In this document: positions 41,693-51,209 of the stretch, in pieces | Layout of the letters: each line of letters begins with the position of its first letter | Position numbering within the stretch: the stretch's first letter is position 1 | NCBI GenBank assembly: GCA_938005465.1 | Contig: CALLNU010000033.1 | Span: 118,978-182,977 of the forward strand | Reading direction: 5' to 3' | Length of the DNA: 64,000 nucleotides | DNA from: an uncultured Collinsella sp. | Lineage (GTDB): Bacteria > Actinomycetota > Coriobacteriia > Coriobacteriales > Coriobacteriaceae | Program-made: the position numbers and the translations under genes | Notes under the pieces: model-generated | Database searches by the model: none | Told to the model about the DNA's origin: nothing | The model's input: the letters and a program-made list of their open reading frames with translations, nothing else

Positions 41693-41708
41693 ATCGACCT
41701 CCTAAAAA

Positions 41709-41755
41709 ATATCACCCCAGTGATAGTTTACCAATAACTATCACTGGGGTGATAT
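41709..41755 (-). promoter_or_regulatory. double palindromic operator of the DUF3990/HTH unit
   Basis: ATATCACCCCAGTGATAGTT (41709-41728) and its perfect reverse complement (41736-41755) are separated by 7 nt. Each arm contains an ATCAC-N4-GTGAT palindrome, so there are two adjacent dyads. The array ends 6 nt before the toxin RBS. Confidence 0.75.
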
Positions 41756-41785
41756 GAACGGGGGCTTTTGACGGTTTAACCCTGA

Positions 41786-42376
41786 CTAGAGGCAGGCCTC
41801 GGCGATGCGCTTTTTTAGTTCGTCGATACCCACGCCGGTCTGGGAGCTCGTGATGATTACATTCTCGGCCGGGACGTTGAGCTGCTTTTTGATGGCTGCT
41901 GCTTGGCGGGCCTGCTGGGTGCGGCTGAGTTTGTCGGCCTTGGTGAGGCAGACGATAAAGTTGAACTCGTTGCCCTGCAGGTAGTCGATCATGTCATGGT
42001 CGAGTTTACTGGGGTCGTGGCGAATGTCCACCAGCGACACAACCAGGTTAAAGCTGCGCTCGGAGTCGAAGAAGTCGCCAATGAGCTCGGCCCAACGGTC
42101 GCGCTCGGCCTTGGAACGGCGGGCGAAACCGTAGCCTGGCAGGTCCACAAAGTGCACGTCGTCGGCCTCGAAGAAGTTGATGTTGCTCGTCTTGCCCGGC
42201 GTACTCGAAACCTTCACCAGGTTCTTGCGGCCAAAGAGCTTGTTCATGATGGACGACTTGCCCACGTTGGAGCGGCCGACAAAGCTCACCTCGGGGCAGG
42301 TGGACTCGGGGATCTGCGAAACCTTGCCGTAGCTGGCGACGAACTTGGCAAGCTGATAGTTAATGGAATCGGCCAT
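41786..42376 (-). CDS. engB: ribosome-biogenesis GTP-binding protein EngB/YsxC
   Basis: A 196-residue GTPase with G1 GRSNVGKSS, G2 TPGKT, G3 DLPGYGFA, G4 TKADK and G5 ITSSQTG, the complete EngB/YihA/YsxC set, involved in 50S subunit maturation. The ATG at 42376 has RBS AAGGAG at 5 nt. It lies 38 nt downstream of mtnN on the same strand and is probably co-transcribed. Confidence 0.95.
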   Translation of the reverse strand: MADSINYQLAKFVASYGKVSQIPESTCPEVSFVGRSNVGKSSIMNKLFGRKNLVKVSSTPGKTSNINFFEADDVHFVDLPGYGFARRSKAERDRWAELIGDFFDSERSFNLVVSLVDIRHDPSKLDHDMIDYLQGNEFNFIVCLTKADKLSRTQQARQAAAIKKQLNVPAENVIITSSQTGVGIDELKKRIAEACL

Positions 42377-42414
42377 GGACACTCCTTGGTCGTAGGTTCT
42401 TACAAATAGACGCG

Positions 42415-43155
42415 CTATTGCGCAGCGGCAATGCGGCGGACGATATCGAGCGTGATGTCACTTGCGACACGCGCGTACTCGAACAGATCGAACTCGCGCT
42501 CGCAAATTGCATCGTACGCCTCGTCACAATTATCGCTGATAGCGCGCAACACCAGGCAATCGACACCATTTTTGGTTGCGACATGGGCAATTGCCGCGCC
42601 CTCCATGCCGACACAATCGGCATGCGTCGCCTCGATAGCGTCGTTGCGCATGGTAGCGCCCGTCACAAAGCGGTTACCCGTGGCAATCGTGCCGACCAGG
42701 AACTGCTTGGTGCCCTCGTTCGAAGCGACTGCATTTTTCGAAGCGTCAACAAGCCCACGCTCAGCAAGCACGTCGGCGGCAATATCGACCAGCGCGGGCG
42801 TCGAGCCAAACTCCTCGAGCCCCGGTGCGGACTCGGCGATAAGCGCGGTATCGGTATCCAGATAGCGTAGGCGTTTGCCAATGACCACGTCGTCGATATG
42901 GAGCTTGGGGTTCAAACCGCCCGCAATGCCCGAAAACACAACAGCCTGCGGAGCATACTTGCTAATGAGGTGCTGTGTTGCAGCGGCGGCGTTCACCGTG
43001 CCCATGCCCGCCGTTGTGGCGACAACTGTCAGGCCGTCGAGCTCACCGCTCACAACGGTCAAGCCTGCCTCCCGTGCCTCGCAAACGTCGCTCAGCTCTT
43101 CCTTAATCTGCATGATCTCTTTTTCGAGCGCACCGATAATCGCAATGGTAGCCAT
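42415..43155 (-). CDS. mtnN: 5'-methylthioadenosine/S-adenosylhomocysteine nucleosidase
   Basis: A 246-residue MTA/SAH nucleosidase that depurinates methylthioadenosine and SAH in methionine salvage. Motifs: IIGALEKEI (Glu acid), FSGIAGGLNP, CVGMEGAAIAHVA (purine/ribose site) and LRAISDNCDE (catalytic Asp). The ATG at 43155 follows GGGGAATGGC. Operon with engB. Confidence 0.94.
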   Translation of the reverse strand: MATIAIIGALEKEIMQIKEELSDVCEAREAGLTVVSGELDGLTVVATTAGMGTVNAAAATQHLISKYAPQAVVFSGIAGGLNPKLHIDDVVIGKRLRYLDTDTALIAESAPGLEEFGSTPALVDIAADVLAERGLVDASKNAVASNEGTKQFLVGTIATGNRFVTGATMRNDAIEATHADCVGMEGAAIAHVATKNGVDCLVLRAISDNCDEAYDAICEREFDLFEYARVASDITLDIVRRIAAAQ

Positions 43156-43233
43156 GCCATTCCCCAAACCTATTCGAAATTCTCAACCACGGTATGGTAC
43201 CAGCATTTTGTTTGACCTCGTCAAACGAACACG

Positions 43234-44391
43234 CTAAGCCAGTGCAGCTCGCGTATCAAACAGAGCCTTTGCAATCGCGGCCGTAACCTCGCTCGAGCGG
43301 TCGCTCCACGGCATCGATGTCATGATACCCATGACATAGGTACAGCCATCGATGTCGATAAGGCCCGCATCGCATGTCGAGTAGTAACCATCCTCGCTAA
43401 TCCAGCCTGCCTTGTTGCGCACCAAAACCTGCTCGTCCGCAATGCCATCGCGAATAAACGAGCGCGATGTTGATGCCAGAAGGCCCGACAACCACTGTGA
43501 AGTCTCGGTATCCATGCTCAGATACTCGCTCATCTCACGCCATAACCTCGCAGAAGTGCGCGGGCAGTAGGTCGGAAAATCACTCATCGGATTCAGTGCC
43601 GTTTCGTCATCAACACCCAGATTGGCAATCCAATCCTCATAGCCATCATGGTCAAACGCCGCGCGTAACGCGATAAACGAATCGTTGTCTGAGTTGACGA
43701 CGGCATTCTCGATAAGGTTGCGCACCGTCTGCCAGCCCATGCTGTAACCACCATACGTGGCTAAAGGCCCATCGAGCGACACCTGCCCCGATTCGACCAA
43801 CGTCTCGCAAATATAGAGCGCATACAGCGCTTTGTAGCTGCTCGCTCCATACACCTCGACATCGGCGTTATACGTCACGCCCCTACCGCTCGATAGGTCG
43901 TAGAACACTACACCCACATCGCCCAGCTCCTGCGCCCGACACAGGGCATCCTGGAGCAAGGCAAGGCTCTCATCCTCCAAGGCAGGAGTCTTGTTATCCA
44001 CCAACGAGAAGGTCCGAACGGTATCACCCGAAGGGATATCGTTGAAGTCCGCCTTCGAAAGTCTCGTCTTGAGATCTGCCGTCGACAGAGCTTGATCTGC
44101 CGACGCTTTGGACTTTGAAACCTTCTCGTTTTGCAGCTGTACCGTTGACGCATCTGGGCGCCCCGTTCGCTCCGAGGCGTAGGTTTTAACGGTAATTCCG
44201 AGGATAATAACCGCCGACGTTAGCATCCCAATGGCGGCAATCTTCCTCACGCGGATGCGAGCGCCGGCAAGGCCACGCGAAGACGTGCCCTTCGTCTTAT
44301 ATCTGCTGCCATGCTGCGGCACATACTCGTCCCGCGATGCGATGTTTCGCACGTGGTCTCCTGACTGCCACCGTTTATATACGAGCAGCAT
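43234..44391 (-). CDS. class A beta-lactamase-fold serine hydrolase, membrane-anchored
   Basis: A 385-residue protein with a basic N-terminus, one membrane anchor (IAAIGMLTSAVIILGITV, about residues 50-68), a charged linker and a C-terminal penicillin-recognising domain: SxxK as ASSYK, SDN as VVNSDND and K-[T/A]-G as NKAGW. The three active-site motifs are intact. It may be a class A-like beta-lactamase or a low-molecular-weight PBP-type peptidase; the usual Glu166 motif is not evident. Alternative downstream starts are possible. Confidence 0.82.
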   Translation of the reverse strand: MLLVYKRWQSGDHVRNIASRDEYVPQHGSRYKTKGTSSRGLAGARIRVRKIAAIGMLTSAVIILGITVKTYASERTGRPDASTVQLQNEKVSKSKASADQALSTADLKTRLSKADFNDIPSGDTVRTFSLVDNKTPALEDESLALLQDALCRAQELGDVGVVFYDLSSGRGVTYNADVEVYGASSYKALYALYICETLVESGQVSLDGPLATYGGYSMGWQTVRNLIENAVVNSDNDSFIALRAAFDHDGYEDWIANLGVDDETALNPMSDFPTYCPRTSARLWREMSEYLSMDTETSQWLSGLLASTSRSFIRDGIADEQVLVRNKAGWISEDGYYSTCDAGLIDIDGCTYVMGIMTSMPWSDRSSEVTAAIAKALFDTRAALA

Positions 44392-44510
44392 GATACCGAG
44401 CAGGCATTTCTTTCCAAAGATATTCAGCAGCGTTTAAGGTGTCTTTAAAGAAACCATAAGCGTATTTATCCAAATGGCACGATTCTGTTGCGCATCTCTA
44501 CCCAAAACGA

Positions 44511-44577
44511 AGTTGCGGTGAAATGGTTCTTGTTTGGGCGACATGGGCCTAAAAACAAGAACTATTCCACCGCAACT
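44511..44577. repeat. long inverted repeat, AGTTGCGGTG family copy 2
   Basis: 44511-44534 (AGTTGCGGTGAAATGGTTCT and four more bases) pairs with 44554-44577 with two mismatches. The first ten bases equal those of the repeat at 21516-21582. Located between the serine hydrolase start and the pflA stop. Confidence 0.8.
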
Positions 44578-44613
44578 CAGCTGGGAACGAGGGGATATGA
44601 GGGCTATGGCATG

Positions 44614-45432
44614 CTATCCGATAGCGTTTTTGAGCTCCGCACGGCGCTTTTTCATGCCGGTCATAACGGCATTACGCAACTCGGGCATGCGCGCGGTATC
44701 CATCTGAGGTACGCCCTCAAGCTTATAGGGAATGCCCAGTTGCTCGTACTTGACGACACCCATCGTGTGATACGGCAGCATTTCCAGGCCCACCACGTTG
44801 TGCCATGGAGCGATGAGGCAACCGAGCTTCTCGCACTCCTCCACCGTGTCGGTAATGCCCGGCACAACCACGTGGCGGATAACGACCTTGATCTTGCGAC
44901 GGGCAAGCTCATCGCCAAACGCCAGGATACGTGCAGGATCGCAGCCGGTCAGCTTTTTATGCTCGACCGGATCGGCATGCTTAATATCGAGCAGTACCAT
45001 GTCGGTCTCGTTGAGCACGGCATCGAACTTCTCGGGGTGGTTGGGGTCAAATGCATAGCCACAGCTATCTAGGCAGGTATGTACACGGCCATCGGGGTCG
45101 TTGTGCATTGCACGGAACAGGTCGGCCAAAAACTCGGGCTGCAGGAGCGGCTCGCCGCCGGACACCGTAATGCCACCGCTGCGATAGAACTCGTGGTTAC
45201 TCTGGAACTCATCCATCAGGTGCTCGACGGTCACCATGGTGCCGCCGTTGACCGACCAGGTATCGGGATTGTGGCAATACGCGCAGCGCATGGGACAGCC
45301 CTGAACAAACACCACAAAGCGGATGCCGGGTCCGTCGACCGTTCCCATCGTCTCGATCGAATGCACGCGGCCAAGGGCAAATGCAGAGTCCTCGGGACGA
45401 GCGTCCACACCCTCAAGCGTCATTTCTGCCAT
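44614..45432 (-). CDS. pflA: pyruvate formate-lyase activating enzyme
   Basis: A 272-residue radical SAM enzyme that installs the glycyl radical on pyruvate formate-lyase. The cluster motif is CPMRCAYC (C-x3-C-x2-C, about residues 46-53), with HNPDTW, GGITVSGGEPLLQ and LLDIKHAD, all PFL-AE hallmarks; the N-terminus reads GRVHSIETMGTVDGPGIRFVVF. It is not next to the pfl genes at 52.6-55 kb but 7 kb away, with other genes between. Confidence 0.95.
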   Translation of the reverse strand: MAEMTLEGVDARPEDSAFALGRVHSIETMGTVDGPGIRFVVFVQGCPMRCAYCHNPDTWSVNGGTMVTVEHLMDEFQSNHEFYRSGGITVSGGEPLLQPEFLADLFRAMHNDPDGRVHTCLDSCGYAFDPNHPEKFDAVLNETDMVLLDIKHADPVEHKKLTGCDPARILAFGDELARRKIKVVIRHVVVPGITDTVEECEKLGCLIAPWHNVVGLEMLPYHTMGVVKYEQLGIPYKLEGVPQMDTARMPELRNAVMTGMKKRRAELKNAIG

Positions 45433-45481
45433 TCGCGCTACCTTGCCTCTCCTTGGATGTAACCAATTAAAATGCCAGAGT

Positions 45482-45526
45482 CATTCTAGCCCATGCGTTT
45501 GCGTTTAAACGTCTCGGGCTAGAATG
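45482..45526. repeat. inverted repeat upstream of pflA
   Basis: CATTCTAGCCC (45482-45492) and GGGCTAGAATG (45516-45526) pair perfectly around 23 nt. It could be an operator or a hairpin of the pflA leader. Confidence 0.6.
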
Positions 45527-45606
45527 GCACGTTTTAATCTATCCCCCATCACCATGGTTGGGGTCTACGTCGAGATGTCAGGCTGAAGAACGCTCGTCTG
45601 AGGCCT

Positions 45607-46461
45607 TTACGCCTTAAGCGTGAGCACCGCACCGAAGGCGGTCGGGCCGCAATGGCTCGAGATGACGCCGCCGACCTGAGTCCAGGTAACGTCCTTAAAG
45701 CCCAGGTCATGCGCATAGACTTCCATGTCGTCGCGCAGCTCCTGGGAAAGGCCTACCGAATACGCCAGGCCAATGTGCGAGTGGTCAATCTCGCCCTTCG
45801 CAACCATGTGGTCAATAAAGGCGCGGGCGCACTTGAGCATAGAGCCGCGAAACTTCTTGGTCGCCACGAACTTGCCGCCCGTCACCTCAATGCAGGGCTT
45901 AATCTTGAGCAGATGGGCGCCAAGGAATGCGACGTTGGACAAGCGACCGCCCGCCTTAAGAAAGGCAAGATCGGTAGGAACAAAGCCCAGCAGCACGCGG
46001 TCCATGACGGAATTCGAAAATGCAAAGATCTCGTCGACGGTGGCATCGGGGTGAGCCTCGATGTATTTGGCGGTCTCGACGACAACGAGCGACTGGCCTA
46101 CCGAGACAAAGCGCGTGTCCATAGAGAACACGTAGTCGCGACCCTTAGCTGCAATCTTGGAGGACTGATGCGAGCAGGTCGTGGCCTCGGAGTACGCAAG
46201 ATGCAGAATGGTCGCATCGGGCTGCTCGGCATGGATACGGTCGTACACGTGAGCAAAATCCGCAGGCGCGCAGCCGCTGGTCTTGGGCATTACGCCAAAC
46301 TCGTTGCAGCGTGAATAAATCTCGAGCGGATCGATCGAGCCGTCCTCGACGGTCTCATCACCAATCGTGACATGCATGGGCACGCGCACGATGCCGTAGC
46401 GCTCGCAAAGCTCCGGCGTCACATCCGACCCAGACTCGACCACGATTACGTACTTGCCCAT
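45607..46461 (-). CDS. DegV-family fatty-acid-binding protein
   Basis: A 284-residue DegV protein: start VIVVESGSDVTPEL, TSGCAPADF (the T-S-x-P/A-x-x-x-F lipid-head motif), DTRFVSVGQSLVV, FLKAGGRLSNVAFLGAHLLKI and the C-terminal GPTAFGAVL. Family knowledge: DegV/FakB proteins bind fatty acids and present them to a fatty-acid kinase. I chose the ATG at 46461; a longer frame to 46572 lacks homology. No fakA-like gene is adjacent. Confidence 0.92.
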   Translation of the reverse strand: MGKYVIVVESGSDVTPELCERYGIVRVPMHVTIGDETVEDGSIDPLEIYSRCNEFGVMPKTSGCAPADFAHVYDRIHAEQPDATILHLAYSEATTCSHQSSKIAAKGRDYVFSMDTRFVSVGQSLVVVETAKYIEAHPDATVDEIFAFSNSVMDRVLLGFVPTDLAFLKAGGRLSNVAFLGAHLLKIKPCIEVTGGKFVATKKFRGSMLKCARAFIDHMVAKGEIDHSHIGLAYSVGLSQELRDDMEVYAHDLGFKDVTWTQVGGVISSHCGPTAFGAVLTLKA

Positions 46462-46737
46462 TATTATCACGACCCATCTCGACATTGGCTTTTCAATACA
46501 TGGCACGCGCCGCCGCACTGTTGCACAACAGCGTCCAAGCGCCAAAGAGACGCCGCCCCTTGCACACAACAAAGGACAGCGTCTCCCTGGAAAACTCCGT
46601 GCTTATCTAGGATTCCACACGGTTTATTAAGGAGGGTTACTTATTCCGCAAACGGTCGCTATATGCGGTAAGCGGTAGTTGGCCGCGACAACTGCGACAC
46701 ATTCCGTCCAGCAAATCCAATCGTGCTCCACGCACGG

Positions 46738-48180
46738 TTAATGCACGAGGCGGTAGAAATTCATCGATGCCGCACCCTCGGCGTGCAGCTCCATCGCCGG
46801 AACCGCCGGCGAATAGGTACGGCTCGTAAGTGCCGCCTCGCCGCCATTTGCAAAAATCTCGACCATCGTAGTGTCCGAAAGCACGCGCAGGTCGCGAAGC
46901 TCGCTGAGCTCGATCGACCTCTGGTCGCGCCCATAGCCTTCGTCACCCATGTCGAGGGTAAGCATCCCGTCTGCATAGCGCACAAAGACACCCTTGCGGA
47001 TTTCGAGCTCGATCACCTGGGCGCCCTCACAGGAAACCACAAGATCAAACAGGCGGCCCGGCTCCTCAACGGTTTCACCGCCTGTCGCGCAAACGCAGTC
47101 GCCGCGCATCCTCTCAATCTCGTGCACCGGCTGCTGACAGAGCTTACCATCGCGCATGCTCAGCTCTCGCGGCACCGTCAACGCGCACTGCCACCCGCGT
47201 GCCACCGTCGGGCTTTCTGCCGTCGCATCGGGACAACCCGACCATCCGATCATCAAACGTCGACCCGCAGCATCCTCAAAGGACTGCGGGGCATAGAAAT
47301 CAAAACCGGCATCAACCATCGGAGGCATGCCCTGGCCGACGATCTTAAAGCTCGGCGCCCCCCAATCGGCCTCGATGGAGAACCACACGCACTGATGCGG
47401 ATTGCGGTAACGCCAGCCATCGGCGGGCACGCCCTGCGGACAGCAAACGAGAATAAGCTCGCCATCGAGCTCAAACAGATCAGGACACTCCCACATAAAG
47501 CCAAACTTCTCGCCCAGCTCAATGCGCGTCGCATAGCCCCAGTCCTCTAGATCACGCGAGGTATAGACAAGCACGCAGCCACGGTCGTCTTTCGTACGAG
47601 CGCCGAGAACCATGTAGTAGATACTGTCGTGTTCAAGGATCTTGGGGTCGCGCACGTGCGTACCGATATCGTCGGGGTAATCGACCGGCCCAATAGCTAT
47701 GCGCTTCTCGCCCAATTCGTCGGGATTCTCGGCAACCATATGAATCTGGTTTTGCTCACGGCCCGTCAACACGTAGTCGTAATCATCGCGGTCAAAATGC
47801 TTAACGTTGCCGGTATAGAAGTAGTGAATCTTGCCATCACGTACAAAGGCAGAACCAGAATACGCTCCACTCGAATCCAAATCGGAATCGGGGAACAACA
47901 CGGGGCCGTGATTTTCGTACGTCACAAAATCCTTTGTCGTCAGATGGTTCCAAAGCACTGGACCGCCATGTGCAGCGTCGAACGGATCGTATTGATGATA
48001 GATGTGATATGTATCACCAATCTGCACCAAACCGTTGGGGTCGTTGAGCCAGCCAAGCTCAGGCTCCACATGGAACAAAAGCCTATCGGGGTCGGACGCG
48101 ATGCGACCCGCCGTCTCATCCTGTCCGGCACGCCACTGCTCATAGTCCGCGCGTGTCACCTTGTTTTTTTGATTAAACAT
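46738..48180 (-). CDS. GH32 glycoside hydrolase (sucrose-6-phosphate hydrolase/fructosidase)
   Basis: A 480-residue GH32 enzyme: nucleophile Asp in GWLNDPNG, transition-state RDP in HVRDPKI and acid/base Glu in WECPDLF, with a C-terminal beta-sandwich. Next to a sucrose-type EIIBC, its likely substrate is sucrose-6-phosphate. ATG choices at 48186 and 48180; AGAAGG spaces better with the latter. It is the last gene of the operon GH32-PTS-GH32. Confidence 0.92.
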   Translation of the reverse strand: MFNQKNKVTRADYEQWRAGQDETAGRIASDPDRLLFHVEPELGWLNDPNGLVQIGDTYHIYHQYDPFDAAHGGPVLWNHLTTKDFVTYENHGPVLFPDSDLDSSGAYSGSAFVRDGKIHYFYTGNVKHFDRDDYDYVLTGREQNQIHMVAENPDELGEKRIAIGPVDYPDDIGTHVRDPKILEHDSIYYMVLGARTKDDRGCVLVYTSRDLEDWGYATRIELGEKFGFMWECPDLFELDGELILVCCPQGVPADGWRYRNPHQCVWFSIEADWGAPSFKIVGQGMPPMVDAGFDFYAPQSFEDAAGRRLMIGWSGCPDATAESPTVARGWQCALTVPRELSMRDGKLCQQPVHEIERMRGDCVCATGGETVEEPGRLFDLVVSCEGAQVIELEIRKGVFVRYADGMLTLDMGDEGYGRDQRSIELSELRDLRVLSDTTMVEIFANGGEAALTSRTYSPAVPAMELHAEGAASMNFYRLVH

Positions 48181-48280
48181 CGCCATGACCTTCTCGTCTA
48201 TAGGAAAGGACGCTCGACTCACACGAGCCGAACGCCCTTCCTCAAATGGACTTATCCTCAGATTACGCTGAACGGCTCAA

Positions 48281-49732
48281 CTAGAAGCTGACATCGAAGC
48301 CAGCGCCAGCGCCCTCTTCATCGGTGGTCGGAACGCCCTTTGCCTTGTTGTAGGCAAAGATCAAGACGATCGGCACGATAAAGGCGATGAGATTGCCAGC
48401 CACATACCACACGAGGGTCTCGGGCGTGACGATGAGCAGGCCAAGCACGCCGGTCAGACCCTGACCGATGGCGCGCACCTCAAAGAGCTTGACGAAGGCA
48501 CCGCCGCAGCCTGCACCGATGCAAGCGCAGAGGAACGGAATGATCGAGTAGCGCATGTTTGCAGCAAAGATTGCGGGCTCGGAGATTCCGACCAGCGTCG
48601 GGATAAAGGACGACATGCAGATGTTGCGCTCTTTGGAATGCTTCTTATGAATGAGGTACATGCCGATGGCGCCGCCGCCCTGGGCGATGATGGAAACCGA
48701 CCAGATGGCCTGGATGTAGTTGAAGCCAGTCGTGGCAACGAGGTTTGCCTCGATACCCTGGATGAACTGATGCGTACCGGTAACGACAAGCGGCTGCAGG
48801 AACGCGGCGAAGACAAAGGCACCAAAGACGCCCATCCTGTTGTACAGGATATCGATTACGCCGCCGAGGACGTCGCCGATCAGGTTGCCGAGCGGGCCGA
48901 ACACGGTGAACAGGGCGACGTTAGCAAGAATCAGGGTAACGGTCGGGACGAAAACGAACGAGACGACCTCGGGGATGTACTTCTGGGCAATCTTCTCGAC
49001 CTTGGCCATAAACCAGGCAGTCAGGATTGCGGGGAACACACCGCCCTGGAAAGCAACCATGGGAATGGAGAGCGGACCAAAGTTCCAGTACTCAGCACCC
49101 GTCGGATCCATAACGAACGTGTTGCGGTTCATAAGGCTCGGGTGAACCATGACGATACCGACGAGGATACCCAGGATCGGGTTACCGCCAAAACGCTTGA
49201 CCGCGCTGTACATAACCAGGACAGGCAGGTAGTCGAAAGTGGTGGCAATAATGGCAAAGAAGCTTGCGAGGTTCTTGAGGAACTCGCTGTGGTCGGCAAG
49301 GCTGCCCTCCATGCCGAAGAGTCCGTTGGCAACGATCAGCGACTTAAGGCCGATGATGATAGCAGCGCCGACAAAAGCGGGAATGATGGGGATAAAGATA
49401 TCCGAGAATACCTTAAGGACCGAGAAGAACTTGCCCTTCTTGTCCGCCTCGGCGCCCTTGACCTCGGAAGCGCTGATCTCCTTAACGCCCGTCAGAGCCA
49501 TAAACTCGTCGTAGACCTTGTTGACGGTACCGGTACCGAAGATGATCATGAGCTGGCCGCTGTTGTACAGCACGCCCTTGACGCCATCGATGTTCTCGAG
49601 CTCGGCCTTGTTGTACTTGCTCGTATCCTTGAGCACCAGACGCAGACGCGTAACGCAATGCGTGGCGCCCTCGATGTTCTCCAGACCGCCGACGTTATCG
49701 ACGACTTGCTGAGACACTGCTTTGTAGTCCAT
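48281..49732 (-). CDS. sucrose-type PTS EIIBC component
   Basis: A 483-residue EIIBC permease. EIIB domain (residues 1-80) has the phosphocysteine in GATHCVTRLRL; the EIIC domain has about ten membrane segments and VTGTHQFIQGIEANL, GGGAIGMYLIHK, GISEPAIFAANMRY (family glucoside/sucrose signature). No EIIA domain is fused, so a separate EIIA(Glc)-like protein is needed. Its neighbours (two GH32 enzymes, LacI regulator) indicate sucrose or related fructosides as substrate. Confidence 0.94.
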   Translation of the reverse strand: MDYKAVSQQVVDNVGGLENIEGATHCVTRLRLVLKDTSKYNKAELENIDGVKGVLYNSGQLMIIFGTGTVNKVYDEFMALTGVKEISASEVKGAEADKKGKFFSVLKVFSDIFIPIIPAFVGAAIIIGLKSLIVANGLFGMEGSLADHSEFLKNLASFFAIIATTFDYLPVLVMYSAVKRFGGNPILGILVGIVMVHPSLMNRNTFVMDPTGAEYWNFGPLSIPMVAFQGGVFPAILTAWFMAKVEKIAQKYIPEVVSFVFVPTVTLILANVALFTVFGPLGNLIGDVLGGVIDILYNRMGVFGAFVFAAFLQPLVVTGTHQFIQGIEANLVATTGFNYIQAIWSVSIIAQGGGAIGMYLIHKKHSKERNICMSSFIPTLVGISEPAIFAANMRYSIIPFLCACIGAGCGGAFVKLFEVRAIGQGLTGVLGLLIVTPETLVWYVAGNLIAFIVPIVLIFAYNKAKGVPTTDEEGAGAGFDVSF

Positions 49733-49777
49733 GTTCCTCTCCATTCCTTTACGAAATCATAAGACGTTTTGATGCCA

Positions 49778-51160
49778 TTACAGAGACGCGATCGTTGCAT
49801 TTGCGCACTTGAGCGTACCGTCGGTGACCGTCAGTGCCACACCCTGGCCCTGCTTATTGCAGAAGCGAGCGTTGAGCGCAACATCATCGACAAAGATGGT
49901 CGCGATATCGTCGTCAACGACCAGGCGCACATGATGAGTGCCCTCGCCCTTAAAGAACAACGGACGCTCGAGGCCCATGTTGTTGACCTGGAACCACGGA
50001 TACTGGGGGGCCGCCGTAAACTCGAGCTTGCCCTCACGCAGGTTGGCGCGGAACTCATAGGCAAGACCGGACTCGGCGTCCTCGGCAAGCTTCACCGAGA
50101 AGCCGGCAGCGTCACCGGCGAGCTCGATGTCGGCATCGAGCATATAGGTGGAACCGGCATCCGTGGCGAGCACCTGCTCGACCTTGCCCGACTCGCAGGA
50201 AAGCTCAAAGGCCTCGACTGCCTTAGCCTCGCCAAAGGCGCCAAGCATGCTGTCAGGGAGCTTGGTGCCGAGCGTTCCGTCGGCACGCTGAACGATCTCG
50301 AGAGGCATAAAGGTGCCACCCCACAGGTAAGAGCTGGGATCGCCACCCTCGTCACGCGTAGGAACCCAACCAAAGAGAACGCGGCGCTCGCCATCAAATG
50401 CGGTACGCGCGGCATAGTACGCGCGGCCATCGAATGAATCGTCAGCAGGAGTGATCCAAGGACCGTTGATGGAGCGAGACATGCGGTAACGGGTCTTGTT
50501 GCCATCACTGTACTCGGAGAACACCAGATACCACCAGTCGCCCATCTTAAAGAGATCAGGCATCTCGAACATGGTGTAAAGGCCCGGATTCCACCAGTCG
50601 CCCTGGAACTCCCAGGTATCCAGGTCCTTGGAGGTGAACTTGACCAGACGCCCGGTCATCAGACGCTTGTCCTCGCCCACGCGCGTGCCGAGGATGAGCA
50701 TGTACTCTTCGTTCTCCTCATCCCAAAGCACAAAGGGATCGCGCCAGTTGCGGTCATCGTAACCTTCCTGGGGCGGAAGCAGCGTCTCGGCGATGTTCTT
50801 CTCCCACTTGACGGCGTCGTCACTCGTTGCGTGAAGAAGAACCTGCTTCATCAAGCGTGCCTTGACCTTATCGCGATTGCAACCAGTGTAGAGCGCATGG
50901 TACTTGTCGCCCACCTTAAACACCGTGCCGGCATAAACATACTGGTCGACTTCCTCGTCGCCGCCACGCTCAAGGCTCTCGCCAAAGTCCTTGTAGTTGA
51001 CGAAATCCTTGGTCGTCGCGAGTGCCCAACCAAACGGCTCTCCGAAAGGACCGGGGTTTCGCGTGTCACGCTGGTGATAGAGATAGAACGTGCCGTCCTC
51101 GCCGTACGGCATGATGTCGCCTACCCAAATTCCCTCAGGCTGGTAATACACCTTGTGCAT
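49778..51160 (-). CDS. GH32 glycoside hydrolase, second enzyme
   Basis: A 460-residue GH32 member, divergent from its neighbour: nucleophile region GIWVGDIMPYG (Asp retained, NDPNG not), NWRDPFVLW for the RDP motif and FEMPDLFKMG where the acid/base Glu precedes M rather than C. A beta-sandwich (AGFSVKLAEDAESGLAY, THHVRLVVDDDIATIFVDD) ends the protein. It may act on fructo-oligosaccharides or levan-type substrates, or on phosphorylated sugars. First gene of the operon; the ATG at 51160 (RBS AAAGGAAG) is chosen over an in-frame start at 51205. Confidence 0.88.
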   Translation of the reverse strand: MHKVYYQPEGIWVGDIMPYGEDGTFYLYHQRDTRNPGPFGEPFGWALATTKDFVNYKDFGESLERGGDEEVDQYVYAGTVFKVGDKYHALYTGCNRDKVKARLMKQVLLHATSDDAVKWEKNIAETLLPPQEGYDDRNWRDPFVLWDEENEEYMLILGTRVGEDKRLMTGRLVKFTSKDLDTWEFQGDWWNPGLYTMFEMPDLFKMGDWWYLVFSEYSDGNKTRYRMSRSINGPWITPADDSFDGRAYYAARTAFDGERRVLFGWVPTRDEGGDPSSYLWGGTFMPLEIVQRADGTLGTKLPDSMLGAFGEAKAVEAFELSCESGKVEQVLATDAGSTYMLDADIELAGDAAGFSVKLAEDAESGLAYEFRANLREGKLEFTAAPQYPWFQVNNMGLERPLFFKGEGTHHVRLVVDDDIATIFVDDVALNARFCNKQGQGVALTVTDGTLKCANATIASL

Positions 51161-51209
51161 CCGAGACTTCCTTTCCCACAAGATACTAACTCGGTACAAC
51201 TGCAAGATA

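Noticed and set aside
46573..46737. Possible LacI site GCAAACGGTCGC and an AAGGAGG sequence downstream of the GH32 gene
   Set aside because: The operator match is partial and no reading frame follows the RBS-like sequence; may be part of a weak terminator region.
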